A DNA stretch of 64,000 bases from Alphaproteobacteria bacterium (GTDB lineage Bacteria > Pseudomonadota > Alphaproteobacteria > UBA828). This document shows, piece after piece, positions 16,363 to 26,281 of the stretch. The translations under genes were made by a program, and so were the position numbers. Within the stretch, counting starts at the first letter, position 1. The number at the start of each line of letters is the position of its first letter. The notes beneath the pieces are model-generated. The model was not told where the DNA came from, made no database searches, and was given only the letters and a program-made list of their open reading frames with translations. The stretch is taken from the NCBI GenBank assembly GCA_022826345.1, contig JAJDVB010000222.1, positions 1-64,000 of the forward strand, written 5' to 3'.

Positions 16363-17103
16363 GTGAGGCGCCAGCGCCGAACGGCTGGCCTCGCGGCATG
16401 CCTCGCCTCCGGGGTGCTCGCCGCAGCGCTCCTGCTGGTGCTCCCCACCGCTGGCGCTTGGGGGGCGGACGCGGAGCGCGGCAAGGCGCTCTTCGGCCAA
16501 TGCAAGCGCTGCCATCAGGTCGGCAGCGGCGCAGAACATCGCATCGGCCCGCACCTCAACGATGTCTTCGGCCGTGCGGCCGGCGCGCTCGCGGACTTTC
16601 GCTACTCCAAGGCGATGCGGGAGGCCGGGGCCGGCGGCGTGGTCTGGAGCGAAGAGACGCTCGATGCCTTCCTCTCCGACCCATCCGCTCTCGTGCCGCG
16701 CTCACGAATGAGTTTTGGGGGTATGGAGGGAGGCGACGACAGGGCGAACCTTCTGGCCTGGCTGCGCGGCTTTTCGGGTGCCCACACCGATACCTCACTG
16801 GCGGAGCCGACCGCGACGCCCGAGGAATACGGCCTTGACCCGAACATCCTCACCATCCAGGGCGACCCTGAGTACGGCGCCTATCTCGCGGGCGAATGCA
16901 CCACCTGCCACCAGGTGGACGGAGCCGCCGAGGGCATCCCATCGATAACCGGATGGCCGCTCGATGACTTCGTGATAGCCTTGCACGCGTACAAGCGCGG
17001 AATGAGGGTGCATCCCGTCATGCAGATGGTGGCGGGGCGCCTCTCAGACGAGGAGATCGCCGCTCTCGCCGCGCATTTCTACAAGGCGGACGACGATCCG
17101 TGA
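16363..17103 (+). CDS. soxE: Diheme cytochrome c, SoxE/FccA-like
   Basis: A 246-residue periplasmic diheme cytochrome c. A signal peptide (VRRQRRTAG followed by a hydrophobic core and AGAWGA) precedes two class I domains with haem motifs CKRCH and CTTCH, each followed by likely Met ligands (SRMSF in domain 1, VMQMVAGRLSDEE in domain 2). Its place directly before the flavocytochrome flavoprotein matches SoxE of the Paracoccus sox cluster and FccA of flavocytochrome c sulfide dehydrogenases. The start is taken as GTG 16363 with AAGG at 16354-16357; ATG 16309 lies inside soxZ and gives an odd extension. It should pass electrons from SoxF to the respiratory chain. Confidence 0.82.
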   Translation: MRRQRRTAGLAACLASGVLAAALLLVLPTAGAWGADAERGKALFGQCKRCHQVGSGAEHRIGPHLNDVFGRAAGALADFRYSKAMREAGAGGVVWSEETLDAFLSDPSALVPRSRMSFGGMEGGDDRANLLAWLRGFSGAHTDTSLAEPTATPEEYGLDPNILTIQGDPEYGAYLAGECTTCHQVDGAAEGIPSITGWPLDDFVIALHAYKRGMRVHPVMQMVAGRLSDEEIAALAAHFYKADDDP

Positions 17104-17120
17104 GCCAAGGGAGACACGTC

Positions 17121-18416
17121 ATGAGCAAACCGAACGGAAAGAACGGCTTGAACCGGCGCCACTTCCTTGCATCCGCGGCCGCGGCGACGACCGCGGTATC
17201 GGCGCTGTCGGCGCCCACGGTGCTCGCGCAGGGGCGCCCGCGCGTGGTGGTCGTCGGCGGCGGCGCGGGCGGTGCGACGGCAGCGCGCTACATCGCCAAG
17301 GATTCCGAGGGCGCCGTGGACGTAACGCTCGTGGAGCCGACCCGCGCCTACTACTCCTGCTTCTTCTCGAACCTCTACATCGGCGGCTTTCGCGAGTACG
17401 CGTCGATCGGTCACAGCTACGGTGCGCTGGCCGCCAATCACGGGATCAACGTCGTGCACGACTGGGCGGTCTCCGTCGACCGCGACGCGCGGAGTGTGGG
17501 GCTCGCGGGCGGGGGCAGCCTCGCCTATGACCGCCTCATCCTCTCGCCGGGCATCGATTTCCGGGACGGGTCGGTTCCCGGCTGGGACCTGTCGCAGCAG
17601 AACCGCATGCCGCACGCCTACAAGGCCGGCTCGCAGACCCAGCTGCTCAAGGCGCAGATCGAGGCCATGCCCGAGGGCGGCACCTATTGCATGGTGGCAC
17701 CGCCGAACCCCTTCCGCTGCCCGCCGGGGCCCTACGAGCGGATCTCGATGGTGGCCCACGTGCTCAAGCAGTCCAACCCGACGGCGAAGATCATCATCGT
17801 CGACCCCAAGGAGAAATTCTCCAAGCAGGGGCTGTTCCAGGAAGGCTGGCAGCGCCACTACCCCGGCATGATCGAGCGTATCGGCCCGGACTTCGGCGGC
17901 GACAAGGTTGAGGTGCGGCCCGAGGCCATGGAGGTGGTGGTGGACTGCGAGGCGATGAAGGTGGATGTTTGCAACGTCATCCCCGGGCAGCAGGCCGGGC
18001 GCATCGCGGCGGTGGCGGGCATCACCAACGAGGCCGGCTGGGCGCCGATCGTGCCACACACCATGCAGAGCCGGGCGGACGAGAACGTCCACGTGCTGGG
18101 CGATGCGGCGCACCAGGGCGACATGCCGAAGTCCGGCTTCTCCGCCAACAGCCAGGCGAAGGCCTGCGCCATGGCGGTGCGGGGCGCGCTCACGAGCTCC
18201 TCGACCTTCCCGCCGCGCTTCTCCAACACGTGCTGGTCGCTCATCGGCACCGATGACGGCGTCAAGGTCGGCGCCTCCTACGAAGCGACCGACGAGAAGA
18301 TCGCCAAGGTCGACGGTTTCATTTCCCAGACCGGGGAAAGCGCGGAGCTGCGCAAGGCGACCTACGAGGAATCGATCGGCTGGTACGCCGCCATCAGCGG
18401 CGACATGTTCAGCTAG
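17121..18416 (+). CDS. soxF: Sulfide dehydrogenase flavoprotein, SoxF/FccB-like
   Basis: A 431-residue FAD protein that oxidises sulfide or sulfur-carrier persulfides in the periplasm. A Tat signal (NRRHFLASAAAATTAV) precedes the Rossmann motif VVVVGGGAGGATAARYI. Cysteines at C200 (NPFRCPPGPYE) and C371 (FSNTCWSL) are spaced like the redox-active pair of flavocytochrome c sulfide dehydrogenase. The FAD-binding HVLGDAAHQGDMPKSGFSAN segment is also present. The start is ATG 17121 with AAGGGAG seven bases upstream; a GTG at 17100 overlaps the cytochrome gene. Together with the preceding cytochrome it would form a SoxEF/FCSD unit working with SoxYZ. Confidence 0.9.
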   Translation: MSKPNGKNGLNRRHFLASAAAATTAVSALSAPTVLAQGRPRVVVVGGGAGGATAARYIAKDSEGAVDVTLVEPTRAYYSCFFSNLYIGGFREYASIGHSYGALAANHGINVVHDWAVSVDRDARSVGLAGGGSLAYDRLILSPGIDFRDGSVPGWDLSQQNRMPHAYKAGSQTQLLKAQIEAMPEGGTYCMVAPPNPFRCPPGPYERISMVAHVLKQSNPTAKIIIVDPKEKFSKQGLFQEGWQRHYPGMIERIGPDFGGDKVEVRPEAMEVVVDCEAMKVDVCNVIPGQQAGRIAAVAGITNEAGWAPIVPHTMQSRADENVHVLGDAAHQGDMPKSGFSANSQAKACAMAVRGALTSSSTFPPRFSNTCWSLIGTDDGVKVGASYEATDEKIAKVDGFISQTGESAELRKATYEESIGWYAAISGDMFS

Positions 18417-18432
18417 GTTCTCTCACGCTGAG

Positions 18433-18467
18433 CTAGAGCGCGTCCGCCCTCGACGGACGCGCTCTAG
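18433..18467. terminator. Bidirectional hairpin between convergent soxF and the sulfur transporter
   Basis: CTAGAGCGCGTCCG (18433-18446) and its exact complement (18454-18467) form a 14-bp stem with a 7-nt loop, 16 bp after soxF. The right arm includes the stop codon of the minus-strand transporter gene (18464-18466). No strong U-tract follows on either side, so it may be a weak terminator or an mRNA 3' protector for both convergent messages. Confidence 0.65.
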
Positions 18468-19489
18468 CGGCTGGTGAGGAGCACGCCTGTGGCCCTCGCG
18501 CTCACGGCCATGGCGGCGAGCGCGAGCAGGGCGGCGAGGCTTGCCGTGGAAACGCCGGAGAGGCCGGCGCCGACCGTGCAGCCGCCCGCCAGCACGCCAC
18601 CCACGCCCATCATCACGGCGCCCGCGAGGTAGCGCCCGGTCTGGCGCGGGCCTTCCAGGCTCTGCCAGCGGAACTCACCCGCTGCCAGCGCGGCGGCGAG
18701 GCTGCCGAGAAGAACGCCCGCCGCGAGGCCGGTACCGAAGCCGGCCGGAATGGACGTCGCCGCGACGGCCCAGAACAGCGTGTCCGCCATCGGCCCGGTG
18801 AAGCCCATCGATGCCGCGGGGATTGGGTCGAAATCGTCCATCAGCACGAAGCCCGTGCCGATCCAGCCGAGCGGTACCAGCAGCCCGATCGCGGCCGCCA
18901 TTACCAGATGGGAGATCCGTGCGCGGGAGAGCACCGCGAAGAGAAACGCGGCGCCCGCGACGATCGCCGGCCAGATCTCGCCGCCGGGCCAGGCCGCGAG
19001 TTCCGTCGCCGCGCCGCCGGGCAGGGTCACGTCGCCGAGCGCCTCGCGTATCGGGGCCAGCGCCCCCTTCATCACCGCGTGGGCGGTCACGGCAAAGACG
19101 ACCAGGACCAGCAGGGCGCGCAGATTGCCGGTGCCGACCAGCACCGTCAGGCGCGAGACGCAGCCGCCCGTCAGCACCATGCCGGCCCCGAAGAGCGCGC
19201 CGCCCAGTAGCGCGGACGCGACCGGCAGATCGGCCGCGAGAAACCGGTGGGCGTCGAAGGAGATCAGATCGAAGGCAACCGCCACGCGGGTGCCGGCGAT
19301 CGCCGTCGCCAGCGCCATCACCCAGGTGCCGAGCGCCGGCAGGCAGTCGCGCCACGCGCCCACCAGGCTGCGGCGGAGGCAGAAGGCGCTGCGCTGCGCC
19401 AGCGCGCCGTAGGCCAGGCCCAGCACCAGGCCCAGCAGAACGGAGGCCGTGAGCGGCGAAAACTCCTCGAACCCGAACTCTTCGAACAT
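18464..19489 (-). CDS. YeeE/YedE (TsuA-like) sulfur-compound transporter
   Basis: A 341-residue inner-membrane protein with about nine or ten hydrophobic helices. The two half-repeats carry the family cysteines in MVLTGGCVSRLT and VLAGGCTVGAGLSG, the residues that relay thiosulfate through TsuA-type channels; an additional Cys lies in RSAFCLRRS near the N-terminus. Location directly convergent with soxYZEF suggests it supplies or removes a sulfur compound (thiosulfate, sulfite or persulfide) for that pathway. Full length and intact cysteines suggest it is functional. The precise substrate is inferred. Confidence 0.87.
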   Translation of the reverse strand: MFEEFGFEEFSPLTASVLLGLVLGLAYGALAQRSAFCLRRSLVGAWRDCLPALGTWVMALATAIAGTRVAVAFDLISFDAHRFLAADLPVASALLGGALFGAGMVLTGGCVSRLTVLVGTGNLRALLVLVVFAVTAHAVMKGALAPIREALGDVTLPGGAATELAAWPGGEIWPAIVAGAAFLFAVLSRARISHLVMAAAIGLLVPLGWIGTGFVLMDDFDPIPAASMGFTGPMADTLFWAVAATSIPAGFGTGLAAGVLLGSLAAALAAGEFRWQSLEGPRQTGRYLAGAVMMGVGGVLAGGCTVGAGLSGVSTASLAALLALAAMAVSARATGVLLTSR

Positions 19490-19582
19490 GAGGGACCGCC
19501 TCCTCCCCGCCGGGACGCTGTAAGGGCCGTCCCTGTCGACGGTTGAGTTCGCAGCCTTTCTGGGCTATCTCCAGTGGGCCGC

Positions 19583-19658
19583 GTCCCCATCGTCTAGTGG
19601 CCTAGGACACCGGCCTCTCACGCCGGAAACGGGGGTTCGAGTCCCCCTGGGGACGCCA
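19583..19658 (+). tRNA. tRNA-Glu (anticodon CTC), CCA encoded
   Basis: Acceptor stem GTCCCCA/TGGGGAC, D-arm TCGTCTAGTGGCCTAGGACA, anticodon arm CCGGC-CTCTCAC-GCCGG with anticodon CTC, and T-arm GGGGGTTCGAGTCCCCC form a full cloverleaf. G73 and CCA (19656-19658) are encoded. I see no duplicate of the tRNA 3' end farther right that would mark an integrated element. Confidence 0.96.
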
Positions 19659-19708
19659 TCCAATTCTATTTTCCATAATTGCTCTCTGAAATCACTGTCG
19701 GGTTGGGG

Positions 19709-20425
19709 CTAGCCAAGCGTCAGCCCTTCGACGATGCCGATTCGGAAAGCAATCCAGGCGCCGAGACCGATGGTGCCGAGCCCCACGGCGGCGCCCAGCG
19801 CGTTGTGCGCCCAGGAAAGGCTGCGCGCCATCCGCTGCAGCGGAATCGCGATGACCACCGACAGTGCGGCCATGCCGATCAACGAGCCGATGCCGAAGAG
19901 CGCAAGGTAGGCGAGCGCCCAGAGAAGCGAGTCGATCTGCCCCGCCGTCAGCAGGATCAGCGCCGCAGACCCCGCGAGCCCATGCATCAGTCCGACCGCG
20001 AGTGCGCGCAACGGCAGGCCGCGCGCGTGCACATGATCGTGGCGCGATCCGGCGTGATCGGCCTCGCCGGCGTGGCTGTGAGCATGGAAGTGCGTCGTGC
20101 CGTCGCCGTGGCGGTGCATGTGGAAGTGAACGCGCGCCGCGATCAGGCGCCGCAGCAGGTCGGCCCCCAGCAGCACCAGCATGATGCCGACGGCAAACTC
20201 GAAGAGGTGGGCGATGCGCTCGGGCATGACGCCGTCGAGCGAGAGCACCACGGTGCCCGCAGCGAAGAGCGTCAGCGTGTGCCCCAGCCCCCAGGCCGCA
20301 CCGAGGCGAAGGGCGCCACGCAGGTTCCGGCTGCGCGCTGTCAGCGCGGCGACGGCGGCGACATGATCCGCTTCCAGCGCATGACGCATGCCGACCAGGA
20401 GGCCAAGAACGAGAACGCCACCCAC
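19709..20425 (-). CDS. Nickel/cobalt-transporter-family (NicO/UreH-like) permease
   Basis: A 238-residue inner-membrane protein with six or so helices. The first helix contains RHALEADHVAA, the H-x(4)-D-H signature of nickel/cobalt transporters. A hydrophilic histidine-rich loop (HFHMHRHGDGTTHFHAHSHAGEADHAG, named here only in part: HFHMHRHGDG and HAHSHAG) follows helix three and resembles the metal-binding loop of RcnA-type exporters. GTG 20425 is preferred because AGGAGG lies 6 bp upstream; a TTG at 20431 has no spacing to that site. Import or export of Ni/Co cannot be decided; homologous UreH-like proteins are also annotated as general cytochrome-biogenesis or sulfite-export relatives. Confidence 0.75.
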   Translation of the reverse strand: MGGVLVLGLLVGMRHALEADHVAAVAALTARSRNLRGALRLGAAWGLGHTLTLFAAGTVVLSLDGVMPERIAHLFEFAVGIMLVLLGADLLRRLIAARVHFHMHRHGDGTTHFHAHSHAGEADHAGSRHDHVHARGLPLRALAVGLMHGLAGSAALILLTAGQIDSLLWALAYLALFGIGSLIGMAALSVVIAIPLQRMARSLSWAHNALGAAVGLGTIGLGAWIAFRIGIVEGLTLG

Positions 20426-21255
20426 GGGCAACCTCCTTCAGCGCGTCGCTGGCGGCCCTGACCTGCCCCCGTCGACTGGTGCGGGCAAAATGTTAGTGCA
20501 TTGGCGGTTTCTCGGCCAAGCTGGGTGGCCGGCGTAGCGGAGCCGGCCGGCCAGCTCGGCATGACTCGGGCATGGCCATAAGCAACTCAGACTTTTCTCT
20601 CTTGTACAGCGGTACGGTTCCGATCGGGGAAGCAACCTCGTCGGGGAGTCGATCGTCCCCCTCCCAGGAATGAGCCAGGCTCTTGGGAGAACAGCCAGTC
20701 TTCCAACATTCAGCCGGATCGGCCAGGAAGGTCTGCCATGCATCGGGACCGTCGCTGCGTATGTATAACGCCCTATGCTTGCCCTCCGTCGTGGTTCAAT
20801 CCCTCTTGTCCAGTTTGTCCGATCATGTCCAGACCATCGCGCCATCATGGACCGCTCCCCTGACACTCGCCACTCCCTCGACCCGCTCCAGACGGTCGAC
20901 CGACGCTCCGCCGTGTCAATGGTGAGAACGCATCGACCTGACTTCCGGCCCGCTTCCGGCCAGCATCACCGCGTGACCACCGACGGTAACGCGGCGATGC
21001 TGGAATCCGTCCTGTCGATCTCCTCGGATTTGGGATTAATTCCCTGCACACCTGTGCAGTCTGACGACTGCGGGTGATTCACCAAGGACGAGGCCGGCCG
21101 CAAAGAGGCGTTGCCGGTGCCGAAACTCGCCAGCAGGCGAATACACACTTCGCCAGGAGAAGCTAAGCCTTGGCTTCCAGTACTGTCACGCTGATTGCCG
21201 TGGTCGTGCCGAACGGCGTACACCACTCCGAGCGACCGGGCGACTGGAGAGCGGT
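20426..21255. other. 830-bp stretch without a supportable gene
   Basis: Between the NicO-like gene and the primase-helicase only short, overlapping frames with no recognisable motifs are open. Composition is less GC-rich and more irregular than the neighbours. GGCCGGC (20527-20533) and GCCGGCC (20542-20548) can form a 7-bp hairpin with an 8-nt loop. I see no transposase, integrase, attachment site or riboswitch. Gene remnants are possible but none can be named. Confidence 0.6.
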
Positions 21256-23694
21256 TTGGCGGACAACGATTTGCATAGCGGCGAAGCCATGCGCATTCGC
21301 AGGCGCCTCGCGCGACTCGCGGCTGAAAGAGAGGCGCTCGAGGCTCGTCTCGCCAAGCTAGACGCTTCGGAATCGCCTGCATCAGACGGCGACTGGCACG
21401 GAGGGCCGGTGACGAGCCGGTCGCCGGCAGGCGAGAAGATCGCGCTGTTCCGGTCCCTCTTTCGCGGACGCGAGGATGTGTTTCCGAAGCGCTGGGAGAA
21501 TTCCCGGACTAGCAAGACGGGTTACGCACAGGCCTGCGGCAACGAATGGAAGCCGCGCCTGTGCGGCAAGCCCAGGGTCAAGTGCGGCGCCTGTCCCAAC
21601 CAAGCCTTCCTTCCCGTGACGGACGAAGTGATTACCGGACATCTACGCGGACGTCACACGATCGGCGTCTATCCCATGCTTGCCGATGGTACATGCTGGT
21701 TTCTTGCTGCCGATTTCGACAAGGAGACATGGCAGCAAGACGTGAACACGTTCCTTGATGTCTGCCGCTCCAGACAGGTGCCTGCGGCCATTGAACGCTC
21801 GCGCTCGGGCAATGGCGGACACGTCTGGATCTTCTTCGCCGAACCGGTACCCGCGTCGCTCGCCCGCCGACTCGGTGCCCTCCTTCTGACCGAAGCCATG
21901 GAGTGCAATCCGGATATCGGCTTCCGGTCCTATGACCGGTTCTTTCCCAGCCAGGACACGCTGCCTGAGGGCGGTTTTGGCAACCTCATTGCACTGCCCC
22001 TTCAAGGCCGCCCGCGCGAGCACGGCAACAGCCTCTTCATCGACGGCGACTTCGAGCCGCTTGCCGACCAGTGGGCCTTTCTGTCGTCGCTGCAGCGCCT
22101 GTCCCTGGCGGAGGCGGCGGCGATTGCCGACGAGGCCACTCGGCAAGGCCGGGTCATGGGCCTTCGCCTGCCAGTCGACGACGATGACGAGGAGCCCTGG
22201 TCCGCGCCGCCCTCGCGGCGACGGCCGCCGCCGAAGATTGCCGGATCTTTGCCGGAGAGGATCGACGTCGTTCTGGGCGATCAGATCTACATTCCACGCG
22301 CCGGCCTGCCGCCAGGTCTGGTCAACCGGCTCGTTCGCCTCGCGGCCTTCCAGAACCCGGCGTTCTACAGCGCGCAAGCGATGCGGCGCTCCACCTTTGG
22401 CATTCCCCGCATCATTGCCTGTGCCGAACTGCTCTCGCACCACCTGGCCCTGCCGCGCGGTTGTCGCGAGGCGATGGAGAGTTTGCTTGACGATCTCGGC
22501 ATTGGCATCGATCTGCGGGACGAACGTGATCCCGGCAGCCCCATTGAGACCGCCTTTCTCGGCGAGTTAACCCTGGAGCAGAAATGCGCCGCCGGGGCGC
22601 TGCTGGCGCACGAGACCGGTGTGCTCGCTGCTGCGACAGGATTCGGCAAGACGGTGGTCGCCGCATCCGCCATCGCCGCGCGCAAGGTCAATACGCTCGT
22701 TCTCGTGCACCGCCGCCATCTCATGGACCAATGGACCGCCAGGCTCGGGACGTTCCTCGATCTTCCTGCCTCGTCAATCGGGCAGATTGGCGGCGGAAAG
22801 CGTGAGCCGGGCGGCATCGTCGATGTCGGCGTCATCCAGAGCCTCGTGCGGAAGAACGAGGTGGACGATATCGTCGCCGGCTACGGGCATCTTGTGGTCG
22901 ACGAGTGCCACCACCTGTCTGCGGTGAGCTTCGAAGCGGTCGCGCGCCGCGCGAAGGCGAAATTCGTGCTTGGTCTATCGGCGACCGTCACGCGCCAGGA
23001 CGGCCATCATCCGATCGTGTTCATGCAATGCGGCCCGATCCGGTTTCGGGCGAGCGCGAAGGCGCAGGCTCTCCAGCGTCCGTTTCGGCACCGTGCTGTC
23101 CTGCGCTACACGGGATACCGGCTGCCGACGGACATGGACGGGGAGCATCTGCCGATCCAGAATATCTATGCCGCGTTGGCCGTGGACGAAGGCCGCAATA
23201 CCCTGATCTTCGACGACGTGCTGGCGGCGCTGGAGGCGGGACGCTCGCCCATCCTGCTCACAGAGCGCAAGGCTCACGCGGAACGACTTGCCGACCGGCT
23301 CGGCCGCTTCGCCCGGAACGTGCTACTTCTCCGAGGCGGCATGGGGACGAGGCAACGCCGCGAGATCATGCAACGGCTCGAGGAGATTTCGGAAGCGGAA
23401 GAGCGGGTTCTGGTGGCAACCGGGCGCTATGTCGGCGAAGGGTTCGACGATGCCCGCCTTGATACACTGTTCCTGGCAATGCCGATCTCCTGGAAGGGGA
23501 CGCTCGAACAATATGTCGGCCGCCTGCACCGCCTGCATCCGGCAAAGCGCGACGTTCTGGTCTACGATTATGTCGACGACGCCGTGTCCGTTCTCCGGCG
23601 CATGAGCGGGAAGCGCATCCGGGGCTACGAGAGCCTCGGCTATGCCGTCGAGAGCCCGGCGGCCGCGCCGCTGCTCGAAGCCGCTGGTGGCTGA
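21256..23694 (+). CDS. TOTE-type conflict-system primase fused to superfamily 2 helicase
   Basis: An 812-residue fusion. After a short coiled coil (IRRRLARLAAEREALEARL, residues about 13-32) comes a four-cysteine cluster (CGNEWKPRLCGKPRVKCGAC) and an archaeo-eukaryotic primase domain with catalytic acidic pair in LAADFDKETW (D153, D155) and SRSGNGGHVWIFF. The C-terminal half is an SF2 helicase: Walker A ATGFGKTVV near residue 460, DECHH Walker B, SATVTRQDG motif III and QYVGRLHR motif VI. This matches the primase-helicase of TOTE conflict systems, proposed to act against invading nucleic acids. All key motifs are intact. TTG 21256 has GGAGAG four bases upstream; ATG 21289 is the alternative start. 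No partner effector is adjacent, so it may be a stand-alone copy. Confidence 0.85.
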   Translation: MADNDLHSGEAMRIRRRLARLAAEREALEARLAKLDASESPASDGDWHGGPVTSRSPAGEKIALFRSLFRGREDVFPKRWENSRTSKTGYAQACGNEWKPRLCGKPRVKCGACPNQAFLPVTDEVITGHLRGRHTIGVYPMLADGTCWFLAADFDKETWQQDVNTFLDVCRSRQVPAAIERSRSGNGGHVWIFFAEPVPASLARRLGALLLTEAMECNPDIGFRSYDRFFPSQDTLPEGGFGNLIALPLQGRPREHGNSLFIDGDFEPLADQWAFLSSLQRLSLAEAAAIADEATRQGRVMGLRLPVDDDDEEPWSAPPSRRRPPPKIAGSLPERIDVVLGDQIYIPRAGLPPGLVNRLVRLAAFQNPAFYSAQAMRRSTFGIPRIIACAELLSHHLALPRGCREAMESLLDDLGIGIDLRDERDPGSPIETAFLGELTLEQKCAAGALLAHETGVLAAATGFGKTVVAASAIAARKVNTLVLVHRRHLMDQWTARLGTFLDLPASSIGQIGGGKREPGGIVDVGVIQSLVRKNEVDDIVAGYGHLVVDECHHLSAVSFEAVARRAKAKFVLGLSATVTRQDGHHPIVFMQCGPIRFRASAKAQALQRPFRHRAVLRYTGYRLPTDMDGEHLPIQNIYAALAVDEGRNTLIFDDVLAALEAGRSPILLTERKAHAERLADRLGRFARNVLLLRGGMGTRQRREIMQRLEEISEAEERVLVATGRYVGEGFDDARLDTLFLAMPISWKGTLEQYVGRLHRLHPAKRDVLVYDYVDDAVSVLRRMSGKRIRGYESLGYAVESPAAAPLLEAAGG

Positions 23695-23980
23695 CTGCCG
23701 ACACGCGCGACCCTGCGGAAAGCCGGACGATACCGACTGCCGTCCGATCTCTCGGCGCTAGCACGCCGGTTGCGCTGGTCCGGTCCAGCCCTGACAACTC
23801 TCTTTGACGGGTGTCGCCATAAGACGCTCAGTTCGGGCGTCGAGACATGGTATTGCCTTTGTTCAGTCAACGGGCGAGTCCCGACCGGCCCGGACAACGG
23901 CGACGTTGAGGTGGCCAGCGGGAGGTGGGCTTCGTTTACGCTGTGCCGATCCGGTGTGGTCGGATTATGCTTTAGCGCTG

Positions 23981-24523
23981 CTACTCCGCTGCGGCCGGCA
24001 CCCGCTCGATGCTGCCGCTCTCGGTCAGCTTGTGGCCGCGGCGCTCGGCTTCCTCCAGCACATCGTCGCGCCAGGTCACGCGGCCGGGGTCGGTGGCGCC
24101 AACGATGACGAAGAGCAGGCCTTCCTCGTCGCTCACGTTGCGGAAGCCCCGCATCACGTGGGGCGGGCAGGAGGCCACGTCCCATGGGTCGAGGAAGACG
24201 CAGCGGGTGTCCTCGTCGTCGCCCCAAAAAATCTTCCAGCGGCCCTTGAGCGGCATGAAGACCTCGTTGGTCTCGTGATCGTGGTGCAGCGTGCCCTTGC
24301 CCGCTTCGCAGCGCACCACGGCGACGTTGAAGTCGCGATTGTCGGTGATCGCGGCCTTCTGAGTCGCATCCTCGCCCACGCCGCGCCCGATGATGTGGAA
24401 GATCTCGCGCTCGCAGCCCGGAATCACCGCGTCCAGCATGGGCAGCGTGCTGCCCTGAAGCTCATCGAAACGCGCGACCCGCGTCTTCTCAAACTGGTCT
24501 ACCGAAATGATGTCGTCACTCAT
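23981..24523 (-). CDS. Cupin-domain protein
   Basis: A 180-residue single-domain cupin. Motif 1 is recognisable in GKGTLHHDHETNEVFMPLKG with H-x-H and Glu metal ligands. Motif 2 reads PPHVMRGFRNVS, where the usual P-x-G-x-x-H ligand histidine is Arg and a His has moved forward three positions, so metal binding may differ. It lies 23 bp downstream of the hydantoinase gene, in the same direction, and is probably co-transcribed; it may act on the ring-opened or carbamoyl product, or be a small-molecule sensor. The enzyme activity cannot be deduced. The 286 bp downstream (23695-23980) show no gene. Confidence 0.75.
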   Translation of the reverse strand: MSDDIISVDQFEKTRVARFDELQGSTLPMLDAVIPGCEREIFHIIGRGVGEDATQKAAITDNRDFNVAVVRCEAGKGTLHHDHETNEVFMPLKGRWKIFWGDDEDTRCVFLDPWDVASCPPHVMRGFRNVSDEEGLLFVIVGATDPGRVTWRDDVLEEAERRGHKLTESGSIERVPAAAE

Positions 24524-24546
24524 CGTTCAGTCTCCCGTCGTCTCTC

Positions 24547-26127
<1,581 letters not shown>

Positions 26128-26214
26128 TCACGACGACGAGCGGTCGAAGTCCGAATCCTCCCCACATCATGCATGTTGCGGCGGTTATCGGCGAAGTCAC
26201 GACCTGTCTGATTG

Positions 26215-26233
26215 AGCTGGCTCACGGCCAGCT
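26215..26233 (-). terminator. Stem-loop downstream of the GntR gene
   Basis: AGCTGGC (26215-26221) and GCCAGCT (26227-26233) pair with a 5-nt loop, 49 bp after the GntR stop. No U-tract is visible, so it is a weak terminator candidate only. The rest of 25996-26281 holds no gene I can support and should contain the hydantoinase promoter. Confidence 0.35.
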
Positions 26234-26281
26234 TGATGCCCCTTTCAGACTGTTCCCAGACACCTGGAGTGGGCCCCTGAG

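Noticed and set aside
19583..24000. Integrative island using tRNA-Glu as attachment site
   Set aside because: No integrase gene and no repeat of the tRNA 3' end could be found to the right; the primase-helicase alone is not enough.
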